The notes beneath the pieces were generated by a model. It was given only the letters and a program-made list of their open reading frames with translations. It was not told the DNA's origin and searched no databases. From positions 89,744 to 153,743 of the forward strand of contig NZ_MRCB01000009.1 in NCBI RefSeq assembly GCF_001904635.1: a DNA stretch of 64,000 nucleotides, read 5' to 3'. The position numbers and the translations under genes were made by a program. The stretch is from Hydrococcus rivularis NIES-593 (GTDB taxonomy: Bacteria > Cyanobacteriota > Cyanobacteriia > Cyanobacteriales > Microcystaceae). Below are positions 16,262 to 25,149 of this stretch, piece after piece. Each line of letters begins with the position of its first letter. The stretch's first letter is position 1.

Positions 16262-16495
16262 TACCTCGCAGATAACTCAATGGAATCGATACAAGTTGGC
16301 GGGCATCCTGACTCATCGATTTCGACACGATAATTGCTGATTTTTGGCTCGAGCGATAGGTAATCGCCAATCTAAAATCTGCAATTCAAAATCGAATCAC
16401 AGTTGCGGGACAGCGTTGGATTTGCACCAAACTTTCCCCGTTTCCTCTAGCGGCTGTTCCCCGCCAGAACCAACTCAATTTATTTTTAACTCTAT
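16262..16495 (-). promoter_or_regulatory. cobalamin riboswitch upstream of cbiMNQO
   Basis: On the minus strand the leader contains GGGGAACAGCCGCTAGAGG, GGGGAAAGTTTGGTGCAAAT and the conserved GCTGTCCCGCAACTGTGATT core. A B12-box type AGGATGCCCGCCAACTTGT follows. This is the class-defining order of the cobalamin (AdoCbl) riboswitch. It ends about 75 bp before cbiM. The rest of the 600-bp gap up to 16787 shows nothing else I can name. Confidence 0.92.
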
Positions 16496-16787
16496 CACTG
16501 TCGGAGAATTGCGAGCGATCGCCGTTACTTAAAGCAACATCTTACCAGTTTCAAGCTTGCTCGATAGCTTTTTAAGGCCACAGGTTACGCACATAGGTCA
16601 TCTACCTCCATTTCCTTGATTTTGAGTTCATTGCCCCGCACGATTTCGAGATCGACGCTACCGCAGCGATCGTGCGCTGGAAGCAAAGAGCGAGCAGGAA
16701 ATTTGGGTTTAAGTGCTATCTCATCACCGCTTTAGCAAATGCGATCGGATTAAAATTGTAAGATATATAAAAAATTTGATATCGTTT

Positions 16788-17012
16788 ATGCCTCAATCTT
16801 CTACTTTCCAAACAATCATTGAGTCTGTAGAAGCTCTTTCAGAAGAGGAGCAAGATTTATTATTTGACTTAATCTATAAACGTCGCATTGCTAAACGTCG
16901 CCAAGAAATTGCTCAAAACGCCAAGTCAACAATGCAAGCTGTCAGAAATGGTAAAGCTCAAAGAGGTACGGCTAGTGAATTGATGGAGGCTATATTTGAG
17001 GATGAAGAATAA
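16788..17012 (+). CDS. antitoxin of a type II toxin-antitoxin pair
   Basis: I choose the ATG at 16788 (MPQSSTFQTIIES), giving 74 residues, rather than the longer frame from 16713. The protein reads VEALSEEEQDLLFDLIYKRR followed by a basic helix, a form common in cyanobacterial antitoxins paired with RelE/ParE-like toxins. Its stop is 2 bp before the toxin's GTG start, so the pair is translationally linked. It should bind the toxin and repress the pair's promoter. Confidence 0.8.
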   Translation: MPQSSTFQTIIESVEALSEEEQDLLFDLIYKRRIAKRRQEIAQNAKSTMQAVRNGKAQRGTASELMEAIFEDEE

Positions 17013-17014
17013 GG

Positions 17015-17293
17015 GTGCTAATTTTTGACAAAAGTTTTCGTCGCGCCCTTAAACGCTGTTGTAAAAATCGTCCTAAACTTCAAGCCAAAGTTTTAGAAAC
17101 TCTAAGTCAGCTAGAGATCGATCCATTTTCCCCTATCCTCAAAGCCCACAAGCTTCAAGGCGAACTTCAAGGGCTTTGGTCTTGCTCTGTAGAATATGAC
17201 TTTAGGATTGTCTTTTATTTTCAGAAACTGGAGGATGAGGAAGAAGAAGCAATTGTCTTAGTTGATGTAGATACGCACGACGAAGTCTACTAA
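17015..17293 (+). CDS. RelE/ParE-superfamily toxin
   Basis: The 92-residue protein starts at GTG 17015. It has the RelE/ParE pattern: FDKSFRRALKRCCK, LEIDPFSPILKAHKLQGELQ, LWSCSVEYDFRIVFYF and a closing DVDTHDEVY. Members are ribosome-dependent mRNA interferases or gyrase inhibitors, and the sequence alone does not separate these. It directly follows its antitoxin. The pair lies between the cbi operon and rocD, inside the segment flanked by rocD duplicates. Confidence 0.85.
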   Translation: MLIFDKSFRRALKRCCKNRPKLQAKVLETLSQLEIDPFSPILKAHKLQGELQGLWSCSVEYDFRIVFYFQKLEDEEEEAIVLVDVDTHDEVY

Positions 17294-17526
17294 GTACGAG
17301 GATAAGGACAAAAATTGGTTATGATTAGAAAGTTTTAACTTTATTCGGTAAACTCTACTTGTAAAAAGCGATCGCAATAGTGAGGAGAATCAGATTAAAA
17401 TTAAACGCGATCGCTCGCAGCATTATCTAAATTCATGACAAAAGCCCCCCCGTGGGATTTGCCAATTAAACAAGAGATGATATTGTCTTAAAGAAGTATT
17501 AATAATGTTCAATCCGCGAGGAACGG

Positions 17527-17640
17527 ATGAGCGGTTTATTAGTTTTGAGAAAATCTTGGCAATTTTTACTGCTGCTTTTTGTCGCAGCTAAATTCTACAT
17601 TCAGACAGAATGGGTGACTGGTTTCACCTCGCATCAATAA
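17527..17640 (+). CDS. possible 37-residue membrane peptide
   Basis: A short frame begins at ATG 17527 behind GAGGAACGG and encodes a hydrophobic core (WQFLLLLFVAAKFYIQ). I do not recognise it, and chance is a fair explanation. The rest of the 629-bp gap 17294-17922 holds the source copy (17368-17429) of the duplicated rocD flank and nothing else I can name. Confidence 0.2.
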   Translation: MSGLLVLRKSWQFLLLLFVAAKFYIQTEWVTGFTSHQ

Positions 17641-17922
17641 ATTTAAGCTGTTTCTGATAGGCAGCGAGTCTTTTCTCTACAAAGGGCGTTGCCGATCTAA
17701 AGTATGAAACCGATAGAAATAAGGTTCGTAGCTAAAAGCTATTGGCTGTTACCTTAAATTCCACTTTTTAGTTGGCTCTCAAAAAAATATAGTCGCAAGT
17801 TGCGGGTAAATTAGCTTACTCAAGTCTACACCTACACTAGCGATTAGTCAGGCTAAATTCTGAAACCACAGCCTAAACATCTCTTGTCTAATTTTTAAAG
17901 ATCGAGGAAACAATTAAAAACT

Positions 17923-19167
17923 ATGTCAATAACTAATATTCTTCTACAAGAGCAGGAAATTTACTCTCAAAAGACCCAATATTACATCGACTTAGAATCA
18001 AAGTATGGGGCAAACAATTATCATCCTTTAGACGTTGTTATTGCTAAAGGAAAAGGCGTTTGGGTATGGGATATAGAAGGTGATCAATACTTAGATTTTC
18101 TGAGTGCTTACTCGGCTTTAAATCAGGGTCATTGTCATCCCAAAATCTTGCAAGCAATGGTAGAACAAGCTAGCAAAGTTACTTTGACTTCTCGTGCTTT
18201 TCGTAACGACCAGTTGGGAGCATTCTATCAAAAACTAGCTCAAATTTCTGGATTGCCCAAAGTCTTGCCGATGAATAGCGGTGCCGAAGCAGTGGAAACT
18301 GCTCTCAAAGCCGTCAGAAAATGGGCTTATCAAATTAAGGGAATACCAGAGAATCAAGCAGAAATTATTGTCTGCGATAATAACTTTGCCGGACGGACAA
18401 TCGGGATCGTTAGTTTTTCGACAGAAGCTCAGTATAAAGAGGGTTTTGGTCCTTTTACCCCTGGGTTTAAAGTCATTCCTTTTGGCGATGTCGAGGCTCT
18501 TGTAAAAGCAATTACACCTCATACAGCAGCTTTTTTAGTCGAACCAATTCAGGGAGAGGGAGGAATTATTGTTCCGCCTGCGGGATTTTTAAAGGCAGCC
18601 GAACAAATCTGTCGAGACAATCAAGTTTTACTAATTTTAGATGAAATTCAAACTGGGTTGGGAAGAACGGGGAAAATGTTTGCCCATCAATACGAAGATG
18701 TCAAACCAGATGGTATTACAGTAGGAAAAGCTTTATCGGGGGGATTTTATCCCATCTCTGCCTTTATTTCTACTCAAGAAGTAATGGAGATCTTTAATCC
18801 TGGAGATCATGGGAGTACTTTTGGCGGAAATCCTTTAGCTGCTGCGATTGGCAATGCTGCTTTGGATGTTATTGTCGAAGAAAATTTATCAGAAAGAGCA
18901 GCAATTATTGGTGAATATTTTCAGAAAAAATTGCGATCGCTAAATAGTCCTTATATCAAACAAGTACGGGGGAAAGGCTTGCTAATTGGGGTGGAGTTAC
19001 ATCCAGAAGCTGGCGGTGCGCGACGCTTTTGTAAAGCCTTAGCCAAAGAAGGATTACTTGCAAAAGAGACACGAGATAACGTGATCCGTTTTGCTCCACC
19101 TTTGGTAATTTCTACTGAAGAAATAGATTGGGCAATGGAGAGAATCTCTAAAATCCTGACAGCGTAA
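17923..19167 (+). CDS. rocD: ornithine aminotransferase
   Basis: The 414-residue protein is a class III PLP-dependent aminotransferase. It has YLDFLSAYSALNQGHCHP, MNSGAEAVETALKAVRKW, EPIQGEGGI, LDEIQTGLGRTGK and the PLP lysine in GKALSGGFYP. The opening ESKYGANNYHPLDVVI and the SAYSALNQGH motif fit ornithine aminotransferase rather than acetylornithine ArgD. It interconverts ornithine and glutamate semialdehyde, linking arginine and proline metabolism. It stands alone. Pieces of this locus are duplicated at 11928-12168 and 19748-19786. Confidence 0.9.
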   Translation: MSITNILLQEQEIYSQKTQYYIDLESKYGANNYHPLDVVIAKGKGVWVWDIEGDQYLDFLSAYSALNQGHCHPKILQAMVEQASKVTLTSRAFRNDQLGAFYQKLAQISGLPKVLPMNSGAEAVETALKAVRKWAYQIKGIPENQAEIIVCDNNFAGRTIGIVSFSTEAQYKEGFGPFTPGFKVIPFGDVEALVKAITPHTAAFLVEPIQGEGGIIVPPAGFLKAAEQICRDNQVLLILDEIQTGLGRTGKMFAHQYEDVKPDGITVGKALSGGFYPISAFISTQEVMEIFNPGDHGSTFGGNPLAAAIGNAALDVIVEENLSERAAIIGEYFQKKLRSLNSPYIKQVRGKGLLIGVELHPEAGGARRFCKALAKEGLLAKETRDNVIRFAPPLVISTEEIDWAMERISKILTA

Positions 19168-19339
19168 ATATATGCTGTTAAACAGCAGAAAATGCCAATT
19201 TACAATAGGGCACCTCGATTAATTAAGTTTTCGGTAATCTGAGAGAGAGAGCAAAGGGGAAAAAGAGAGAAGTGGTATCAGAAATTGGCTCACCCCCGTT
19301 TTTGTTTGTGGCTAACTCGCTCTCTGGAGCTAGTCGAGC

Positions 19340-19450
19340 AGGGCTATTTCATTCTCGAAAGCCAGAGAATAAATTCTCTGTCTAATACCTTAAATCCGTT
19401 TAAACGGACTTAAATTTTGAGTCAACTCGCGCTACCAGATGCGCCTAACG
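19340..19450. repeat. palindromic repeat cluster (GAGAATAAATTCTC / CCGTTTAAACGG type)
   Basis: This stretch contains the palindromes AGAGAATAAATTCTCT and TCCGTTTAAACGGA a few bases apart. Related palindrome sets occur at 44780-44885 and 54490-54615. Nothing in it codes. It is the clearest structure in the gene-free stretch 19168-20150. Confidence 0.55.
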
Positions 19451-19747
19451 GCAGCGCGGGGTCGCTCGTCAAATTCATTTCTTGGTCAACTGCAATCAGA
19501 ATGAAATAACCCTGCCGAATTACTCTTTGCATGGGTGAAACGTCCAAATACGCCATTAATCCTGGGACAGACGATATTTCTTTCTTGAATTTGATGTTTG
19601 CTTCTATCGTTCTAAATTGGAATTTGAAGTCAAGCCGAAATCCCCGTAGTCAGTCAGCTAACAAGTCATTGGAGCAGACGGTACAAGGGTTATCGGTGGG
19701 TAGTCAAGGTTAGGTTATCTGCCGCCGCACAACTTCACCGTGAGTAA

Positions 19748-19786
19748 TTTCTGAGTAATTTCTACTGAAGAAATAGACTGGGCAAT
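19748..19786 (+). pseudogene. short third copy of rocD C-terminal codons
   Basis: About 33 bases here (GTAATTTCTACTGAAGAAAT and onward to GGGCAATG) match 19105-19138 within rocD with one or two differences, in direct orientation about 650 bp downstream. The first bases, GAGTAATTTCT, are also tandemly doubled. It is a small relic of the same duplication process as 11928-12168. Confidence 0.6.
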
Positions 19787-20150
19787 GACAAAAATTTCCA
19801 AGCGTCACCAAAAAGATTCTACTATTTCTATTTCTAGCCAACGATTGCGATCGCTAACGCAGCTAAGCATCCCATAACTACCGCGAATCTTTGGAAAATT
19901 TCTGGCGTTTTTGCTCATTTAAGTTTGACAAATAGTCTTTTGACAAGATCTTTAGGTAGAGGTTATCAGTTTTCTTAGAAATCTCCCGAGCAAAAACTTA
20001 ACTCATCCCGCTCTCGTTTTCAAAAACATGAATAATGAACTTAAAAATTAATTTTTTAACCAGAAAGATTCAATATTTTGGACATTTGCATTATCCGATT
20101 TAATTAAGCTTTCACTTTACCAATTGTTATGAACGATCGCGTATCTAGAA

Positions 20151-20249
20151 ATGCCCAAAAAAACAGTGACTCAAAAGCAGCTATTTTGGATCTTGTTACT
20201 AATGACTTTAATCGTTTGTGTTTACATTAGTGCTACCGTCACCATTTAA
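20151..20249 (+). CDS. 32-residue single-helix membrane peptide
   Basis: ATG 20151 opens a 32-codon frame encoding MPKKTVTQKQLFWILLLMTL and ending VCVYISATVTI. That is a positively charged start and one membrane helix. Its stop overlaps the start of the PepSY-like gene (TAATG at 20247-20251), which argues for translational coupling and a real gene. Function is unknown. It would be the first gene of the oxidase-linked cluster. Confidence 0.55.
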   Translation: MPKKTVTQKQLFWILLLMTLIVCVYISATVTI

Positions 20250-20575
20250 TGGACATTCGTCAATTTCGCCGACTCCACCGCACTGTTGCACCAATTGTTC
20301 TGTTACCTCTGACGATTACAGTATTCACTGGAGTAGCCTATCGATTGGGAAGAAGTTGGTTTGGACTTTCCAGAGATCGGGTTCACATCCTGATGTCGAT
20401 TCACGAAGGGGAATATTTAGGAGCTACACTAGAGCCGATCTATGTTTTGCTTAACGGTTTGGGGCTATTGTGGATGCTAATTACTGGCTGCGTCATGGTC
20501 TGGCAAAATCTGAGTAGGGCAGACTGGTTCCGACAGTTAACCGCTTCAAAACAAGAAACCTCTGGCGATCGCTAG
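20249..20575 (+). CDS. PepSY-TM-like small membrane protein
   Basis: The 108-residue protein has two membrane helices (about 14-32 and 66-86) and opens MDIRQFRRLHRTVAPIVLLP. That start resembles the first helix of PepSY-associated membrane proteins with its conserved RxxHR. The central ILMSIHEGEYLGATLEPIYV resembles a short PepSY-type extracytoplasmic loop. It overlaps the upstream 32-residue gene by one base and precedes two DUF2231 genes and a terminal oxidase. A role in oxidase assembly or membrane redox is possible but not shown. Confidence 0.65.
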   Translation: MDIRQFRRLHRTVAPIVLLPLTITVFTGVAYRLGRSWFGLSRDRVHILMSIHEGEYLGATLEPIYVLLNGLGLLWMLITGCVMVWQNLSRADWFRQLTASKQETSGDR

Positions 20576-20782
20576 CTTCCATAACTAGATTAACAAATTT
20601 GTCAAATGTCAAAAATTTTGTCAAAATTTTGCCAATAAATTAAATAAATCTGAAAATCTGCTATCTCAATCTTTTTTTGCTGATTATCATACAGAAGCAA
20701 GCTTCCTCAATTTATATCTTGAGATCGAAAGAAAAACGACTATTCTGTTGAAACCCTTGGGTAATTTGTGTAGGAAAATACC

Positions 20783-21283
20783 ATGTTTGAGAATCTTCTG
20801 CCACCTCTTAACGACCACAATTTACCCTATGCCGACACCATTCATCCCATTGTGGTTCATTTTGTTATTGCAATGGTGTTGTTTGCTTTTTTGTGCGATG
20901 TTCTTGGCTATTTCACCCGTAACGAAAAGCTGTACGAGGTGAGTTGGTGGAATATGTTTTTTGCGACAATTTCCATCTTTATTGCCATTATCTTTGGTCA
21001 AATTGAAGCGGGACTGGCACTAGCTTACGATGCCGTCGAACCAGTGCTAAATTTACATACCCTGATTGGTTGGTCCCTTTCGGGAATTCTTGCGGCGATT
21101 ACGGGTTGGCGGTACGTAATTCGGTTGCGCGATCGGAAAACTATCCCAGTTGCCTATCTGGGGACGGGTTTTTTCTTAACCTGTCTGGTGTTATTCCAAG
21201 TATATCTCGGCGACGAACTGGTTTGGGTATATGGGCTGCATACAGTCCCAGTGGTAGAAGCTGTCAAGGAGGGAATTTTGTAA
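20783..21283 (+). CDS. DUF2231 membrane protein, first of a pair
   Basis: The 166-residue protein has four membrane helices and the DUF2231 signature near its start (YADTIHPIVVHFVIAMVLFA), including the conserved HPxxVHF histidines. The rest includes SWWNMFFATISIFIAIIFG and a Gly-rich TLIGWSLSGILAAITGW. Such proteins are common next to cytochrome or haem systems and may bind haem, but their role is not established. It overlaps the next DUF2231 gene at TAATG (21281-21285). Confidence 0.85.
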   Translation: MFENLLPPLNDHNLPYADTIHPIVVHFVIAMVLFAFLCDVLGYFTRNEKLYEVSWWNMFFATISIFIAIIFGQIEAGLALAYDAVEPVLNLHTLIGWSLSGILAAITGWRYVIRLRDRKTIPVAYLGTGFFLTCLVLFQVYLGDELVWVYGLHTVPVVEAVKEGIL

Positions 21284-21858
21284 TGAGCTTAGGTGCTAAC
21301 GGACTGCCCTACCCTATTCCCATTCATCCGAATTTAGTACATCTAACTCTAGGACTGTTTATCATTGGCATTGCCTTCGACATTGTTGGAGTGCTGTTTC
21401 CCTTTGAAAAACCTATTTTCAAGTATCTAGCAATTTCTGCGACTCGTTCCAATTTCTTTGATGTGGGTTGGTACAATATGCTGGCTTCGGCGATCGCGAC
21501 CTTTTTTACCGTAACCGCCGGGTTCTATGAAATCATGCTGGCAGATCCGCCGACGGAGATCGAGAGTGCTTGGGGTTTGGATGCCATGGAAACAATGCTC
21601 TGGCATGGTGTCGGAGGGGTTATCTTGTTAGCAGCGATCGCAGGCATGACTGTCTGGCGAGGCTTTCAACGTTATCTTTGGCGCAGCGATACTAGCCAAC
21701 AAGTGCAGTGGAGCTATCTGTTAGTAGGATTGGTTATTATGTTTCTGATGTACCTTCATGGCACATTGGGAGCGCAATTAGCTGCTGAGTTTGGCGTTCA
21801 TAATACGGCGGGTAATTTGTTGCGAATGGGACAAAACCCCAATACGCTACTCAAGTGA
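21283..21858 (+). CDS. DUF2231 membrane protein, second of a pair
   Basis: The start is the ATG at 21283 (MSLGANGLPYPIPIHP), overlapping the previous stop, which gives 191 residues; a longer frame reading from 21070 lies inside the upstream gene. It carries IPIHPNLVHLTLGLFIIGIA and MLWHGVGGVILLAAIAG, which parallel its upstream neighbour. Four to five membrane helices are visible. Adjacent DUF2231 pairs ahead of ctaCDE are known from cyanobacterial secondary oxidase clusters. It lies 9 bp upstream of ctaC. Confidence 0.85.
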   Translation: MSLGANGLPYPIPIHPNLVHLTLGLFIIGIAFDIVGVLFPFEKPIFKYLAISATRSNFFDVGWYNMLASAIATFFTVTAGFYEIMLADPPTEIESAWGLDAMETMLWHGVGGVILLAAIAGMTVWRGFQRYLWRSDTSQQVQWSYLLVGLVIMFLMYLHGTLGAQLAAEFGVHNTAGNLLRMGQNPNTLLK

Positions 21859-21867
21859 GGTTTTGTC

Positions 21868-22761
21868 GTGAAACTGAAAAGAATTTTGACGCTGATAGCG
21901 ATCGCCCTTATTTTAACCGCCGTCAGTCTGTGGATTGGACGGCAGGCATACTACTGGCTTCCTCCTCAAGCGTCTGCCGAATCCCAATTGGTGGATAATT
22001 TATTTAGCTTTTTAGTAACCCTGGGCGCATTTATCTTTCTTGGCGTTACGGGAGTAGTCATTTATTCGGTTATCTTTTATCGGGCAGGGAGATACGATAT
22101 CAGCGATGGACCGCCCATTGAAGGCAATGTCACCCTAGAAGTAGTTTGGACGGCGATTCCTTTGCTACTGGTATTTTGGATTGCTACCTACAGCTATCAA
22201 ACCTATGAAAAGATGGCAATTAAAGGTCCGATGGAAATTGCCCACCTGCACATGCCGATGGAAATGGAACCCGCCTATGCTGCGCCAATGGATGAAACGG
22301 TCGAACCCATTGAAAATATTGATGTAACCGCGAAACAGTGGGCTTGGGTTTTCCACTATCCAGAGAAAGATATTACCAGCAGCGAACTACACTTACCCGT
22401 CAATCGTCGCGTTCGTTTGGCTTTGCGATCGCAAGATGTAATACACGGCTTTTACATTCCGGCGTTTCGAGTCAAGCAAGATATTATCCCCCAACGCACC
22501 ATCGACTTGGAATTTACGCCCATTCGCCTCGGTAAATATCGACTGCGCGATTCTCAATATAGCGGTACTTATTTTGCAGCAATGCAGACAGATGTCGTGG
22601 TTGAATCCCTCGAAGATTACCAGAAGTGGCTGACACAAGCTGCTACCCTCGAACCTTCTCCTGCCCCCAATCAAGCTGCCGCAGAATATGCCCTCAGAGA
22701 GAAATCCGCTTGGGCAACCATTGTTCCTGTCGAAGCACCTCTAGTCAACTATCATCCTTAA
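21868..22761 (+). CDS. ctaC: terminal oxidase subunit II lacking the CuA site
   Basis: The 297-residue protein has two N-terminal membrane helices and a cupredoxin-like periplasmic domain (VTAKQWAWVFHYP, DVIHGFYIPAFRVKQD). Where CuA subunits have C-S-E-x-C-G and a following His, this one reads RDSQYSGTYFAAMQT. Both cysteines and the second histidine are therefore missing and CuA cannot form. This matches the alternative respiratory terminal oxidase (ARTO) type of cyanobacteria, thought to take electrons from quinol rather than cytochrome c. An unusual Met/His-rich insert follows the second helix. It is tightly linked to ctaD (3-bp gap). Confidence 0.9.
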   Translation: MKLKRILTLIAIALILTAVSLWIGRQAYYWLPPQASAESQLVDNLFSFLVTLGAFIFLGVTGVVIYSVIFYRAGRYDISDGPPIEGNVTLEVVWTAIPLLLVFWIATYSYQTYEKMAIKGPMEIAHLHMPMEMEPAYAAPMDETVEPIENIDVTAKQWAWVFHYPEKDITSSELHLPVNRRVRLALRSQDVIHGFYIPAFRVKQDIIPQRTIDLEFTPIRLGKYRLRDSQYSGTYFAAMQTDVVVESLEDYQKWLTQAATLEPSPAPNQAAAEYALREKSAWATIVPVEAPLVNYHP

Positions 22762-22764
22762 CCC

Positions 22765-24426
22765 ATGACTCAGATTTTATCGGAAAGTTCACAACAGCGA
22801 TCGCGCGTCCCCGAACTACCTCCCCATTGGCGACACTATTTCAGCTTTAGCACCGACCACAAAGTAATTGGGATACAGTACTTGGTTACATCTTTCGTGT
22901 TCTTCCTCATCGGTGGCATTTTCGCCATGATTATGCGAGGAGAACTGATTACCCCAGAAGCAGATTTGCTCGATCGCGCGGTATATAATGCTTTATTTAC
23001 CATGCACGGAACGATCATGTTATTTGGCTGGACGTTTCCGGCACTGGTGGGATTGGGAAACTATCTAGTCCCGCTGATGATTGGGGCAAGGGATATGGCT
23101 TTTCCTCGCCTCAATGCAGCTGCATTCTGGATGGTTCCTGTCGTCGGCATTTTATTTATCTTAAGCTTTTTAGTCCCTGGTGGACCCTCCCAATCGGGAT
23201 GGTGGGCGTATCCCCCCGTCAGTCTCCAAAATCCAAGCGGACAGTTACTTAACGGTCAATTTCTTTGGATTTTAGCGGTGGCAATTTCTGGGGTTTCCTC
23301 GATTATGGGCGCAGTTAATTTTGTCACTACCATTGCCAAAATGCGCGCCCCAGGAATGACCTGGTTTCGGATGCCTATCTTTGTTTGGACGGTATTGAGT
23401 GCCCAAATTATTCAACTGTTTGGACTACCTGCCCTTACCGCCGGGGCAGTCATGTTGCTGTGCGATCTCACTTTTGGAACGGCTTTCTTCGATCCCGCTA
23501 AAGGTGGCAACCCGATTCTGTTCCAGCACTTTTTCTGGTTCTATTCCCATCCCGCCGTTTATGTGATTATTCTGCCGATATTTGGCGTTTTTTCGGAAAT
23601 ATTTCCCGTCTACGCTCGCAAACCTCTATTTGGTTACAAAGTAGTCGCAGTTTCTTCTTTAATCATTACGGGGTTGAGTGGAATTGTCTGGGTGCATCAC
23701 ATGTTTGCCAGTGGTACGCCTGGATGGATGCGGATGATTTTCATGTTTTCGACTATGTTAATTTCCGTTCCCACAGGAATTAAGGTGTTTGCTTGGACTG
23801 CCACAATTTGGGGAGGAAAACTGCGCCTCGATACGCCGATGCTATTTGCCTTAGGAGGGATGATTAACTTTGTCTTTGCGGGCATTACCGGAATCATGCT
23901 GGCATCAGTTCCCATCGATATTCACGTCAACAATACCTATTTTGTCGTCGGACACTTTCACTACGTCATTTACGGTGCAGTTGTCTTTGGAATGTATGCA
24001 GCCATTTATCACTGGTTTCCTAAAATGACTGGGAAAATGTACTACGAAGGCTTGGGTAAACTCCACTTCTGGTTAACTTTTCTCGGTACTACTTTAAACT
24101 TTCTCCCCATGCACCCAGTCGGGTTGATGGGAATGCCCAGACGGGTAGCTTCCTACGATCCCGAATTTGCTTTCTGGAATGTGTTGGCTAGTATTGGGGC
24201 GTTTTTGTTAGGAATGTCCACCCTACCTTTCCTGTTGAATATAATTAGTTCTTGGATTTCTGGCAAACCCGCCCCAAATAATCCCTGGTGGGCAATTGGC
24301 TTGGAATGGTTAGTTGCTTCGCCGCCACCAGTGGAAAACTTTGAAGAGATTCCCGTAGTAGTAGCAGAACCTTATGGATATGGTAAATCGGAACCGCTAG
24401 TTGCGATCGCGCCAGAACATAACTGA
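22765..24426 (+). CDS. ctaD: haem-copper terminal oxidase subunit I
   Basis: The 553-residue protein has the twelve-helix haem-copper oxidase pattern. The expected ligand histidines are visible: TMHGTIMLFGWTFPAL for low-spin haem a, WFYSHPAVYVIILP with the CuB His and cross-linked Tyr, VWVHHMFASG with two CuB His, and VVGHFHYVIYGA with the high-spin and low-spin ligands. It is the catalytic subunit that reduces O2 and pumps protons. Given the subunit II without CuA, the electron donor is probably quinol. Confidence 0.95.
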   Translation: MTQILSESSQQRSRVPELPPHWRHYFSFSTDHKVIGIQYLVTSFVFFLIGGIFAMIMRGELITPEADLLDRAVYNALFTMHGTIMLFGWTFPALVGLGNYLVPLMIGARDMAFPRLNAAAFWMVPVVGILFILSFLVPGGPSQSGWWAYPPVSLQNPSGQLLNGQFLWILAVAISGVSSIMGAVNFVTTIAKMRAPGMTWFRMPIFVWTVLSAQIIQLFGLPALTAGAVMLLCDLTFGTAFFDPAKGGNPILFQHFFWFYSHPAVYVIILPIFGVFSEIFPVYARKPLFGYKVVAVSSLIITGLSGIVWVHHMFASGTPGWMRMIFMFSTMLISVPTGIKVFAWTATIWGGKLRLDTPMLFALGGMINFVFAGITGIMLASVPIDIHVNNTYFVVGHFHYVIYGAVVFGMYAAIYHWFPKMTGKMYYEGLGKLHFWLTFLGTTLNFLPMHPVGLMGMPRRVASYDPEFAFWNVLASIGAFLLGMSTLPFLLNIISSWISGKPAPNNPWWAIGLEWLVASPPPVENFEEIPVVVAEPYGYGKSEPLVAIAPEHN

Positions 24427-24443
24427 ATAATAAATAGAGTAAA

Positions 24444-25085
24444 ATGCAAGAACAATCAGCTATCACCAGTACCAACAGCGCGATCGCATCAGAGGAATTC
24501 CCGCCATCGAGTCGCGCGATCGCAGCAGAACACGAACACGATGAAGCAGGCAATAGTATGTTTGGCTTCATTGTCTTTTTGCTTTCAGAAAGTATTATTT
24601 TCCTTAGTTTTTTCGCCGGATACATTCTTTACAAAACCACAACTCCTAACTGGCTTCCTGCTGGAGTGGAAGGCTTAGAAATTAAAGAACCTGCCATAAA
24701 TACTGTCGTTTTAGTTTCTAGTAGTTTTGTCATCTACATCGCCGAACGATCTCTGCATCGTCGAAGTCTGTGGAGGTTTCGACTGTTTTGGCTACTAACG
24801 ATGGCGATGGGTAGCTACTTCCTTTACGGACAGGCGGTAGAATGGCGCAGCCTTGCCTTTGGTTTTACCTCTGGCGTATTCGGAGGAACGTTTTACTTAC
24901 TAACTGGCTTTCACGGTTTGCACGTTTTCACGGGCATTCTACTGCAAGCTATTATGCTGATTCGTTCCTTTATTCCTGGTAATTATGAAGGAGGACAATT
25001 TGGTGTAGAGGCAACCTCGCTGTTTTGGCACTTTGTCGATGTGATTTGGATTATTTTGTTTATTTTGATTTATGTCTGGCAGTAA
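24444..25085 (+). CDS. ctaE: terminal oxidase subunit III
   Basis: The 213-residue protein begins with a polar stretch and then EHDEAGNSMFGFIVFLLSES, followed by five membrane helices. It has the typical SVFGGTFYLLTGFHGLHVFTG-like pattern (TGFHGLHVFTGILLQ) and ends LFWHFVDVIWIILFILIYVW, the subunit III hallmark. It completes the ctaCDE set, with a 17-bp gap to ctaD. The next gene, after 64 bp, is unrelated in composition. Confidence 0.93.
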   Translation: MQEQSAITSTNSAIASEEFPPSSRAIAAEHEHDEAGNSMFGFIVFLLSESIIFLSFFAGYILYKTTTPNWLPAGVEGLEIKEPAINTVVLVSSSFVIYIAERSLHRRSLWRFRLFWLLTMAMGSYFLYGQAVEWRSLAFGFTSGVFGGTFYLLTGFHGLHVFTGILLQAIMLIRSFIPGNYEGGQFGVEATSLFWHFVDVIWIILFILIYVWQ

Positions 25086-25149
25086 ATATAGGCGAGGTAT
25101 TGACTATATTTGTAGAGATTGTATGAATCGAGCGATCTAAGTAATCATT

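Noticed and set aside
19531..19713. 60-residue frame in the gap after rocD
   Set aside because: No ribosome site and no protein-like features; the gap is rich in repeats and rocD relics.
19836..19925. minus-strand reading with a hydrophobic end (FAVVMGCLAALAIAIVG)
   Set aside because: A stop codon precedes it directly, there is no start codon, and 25 codons are too few to call a gene.
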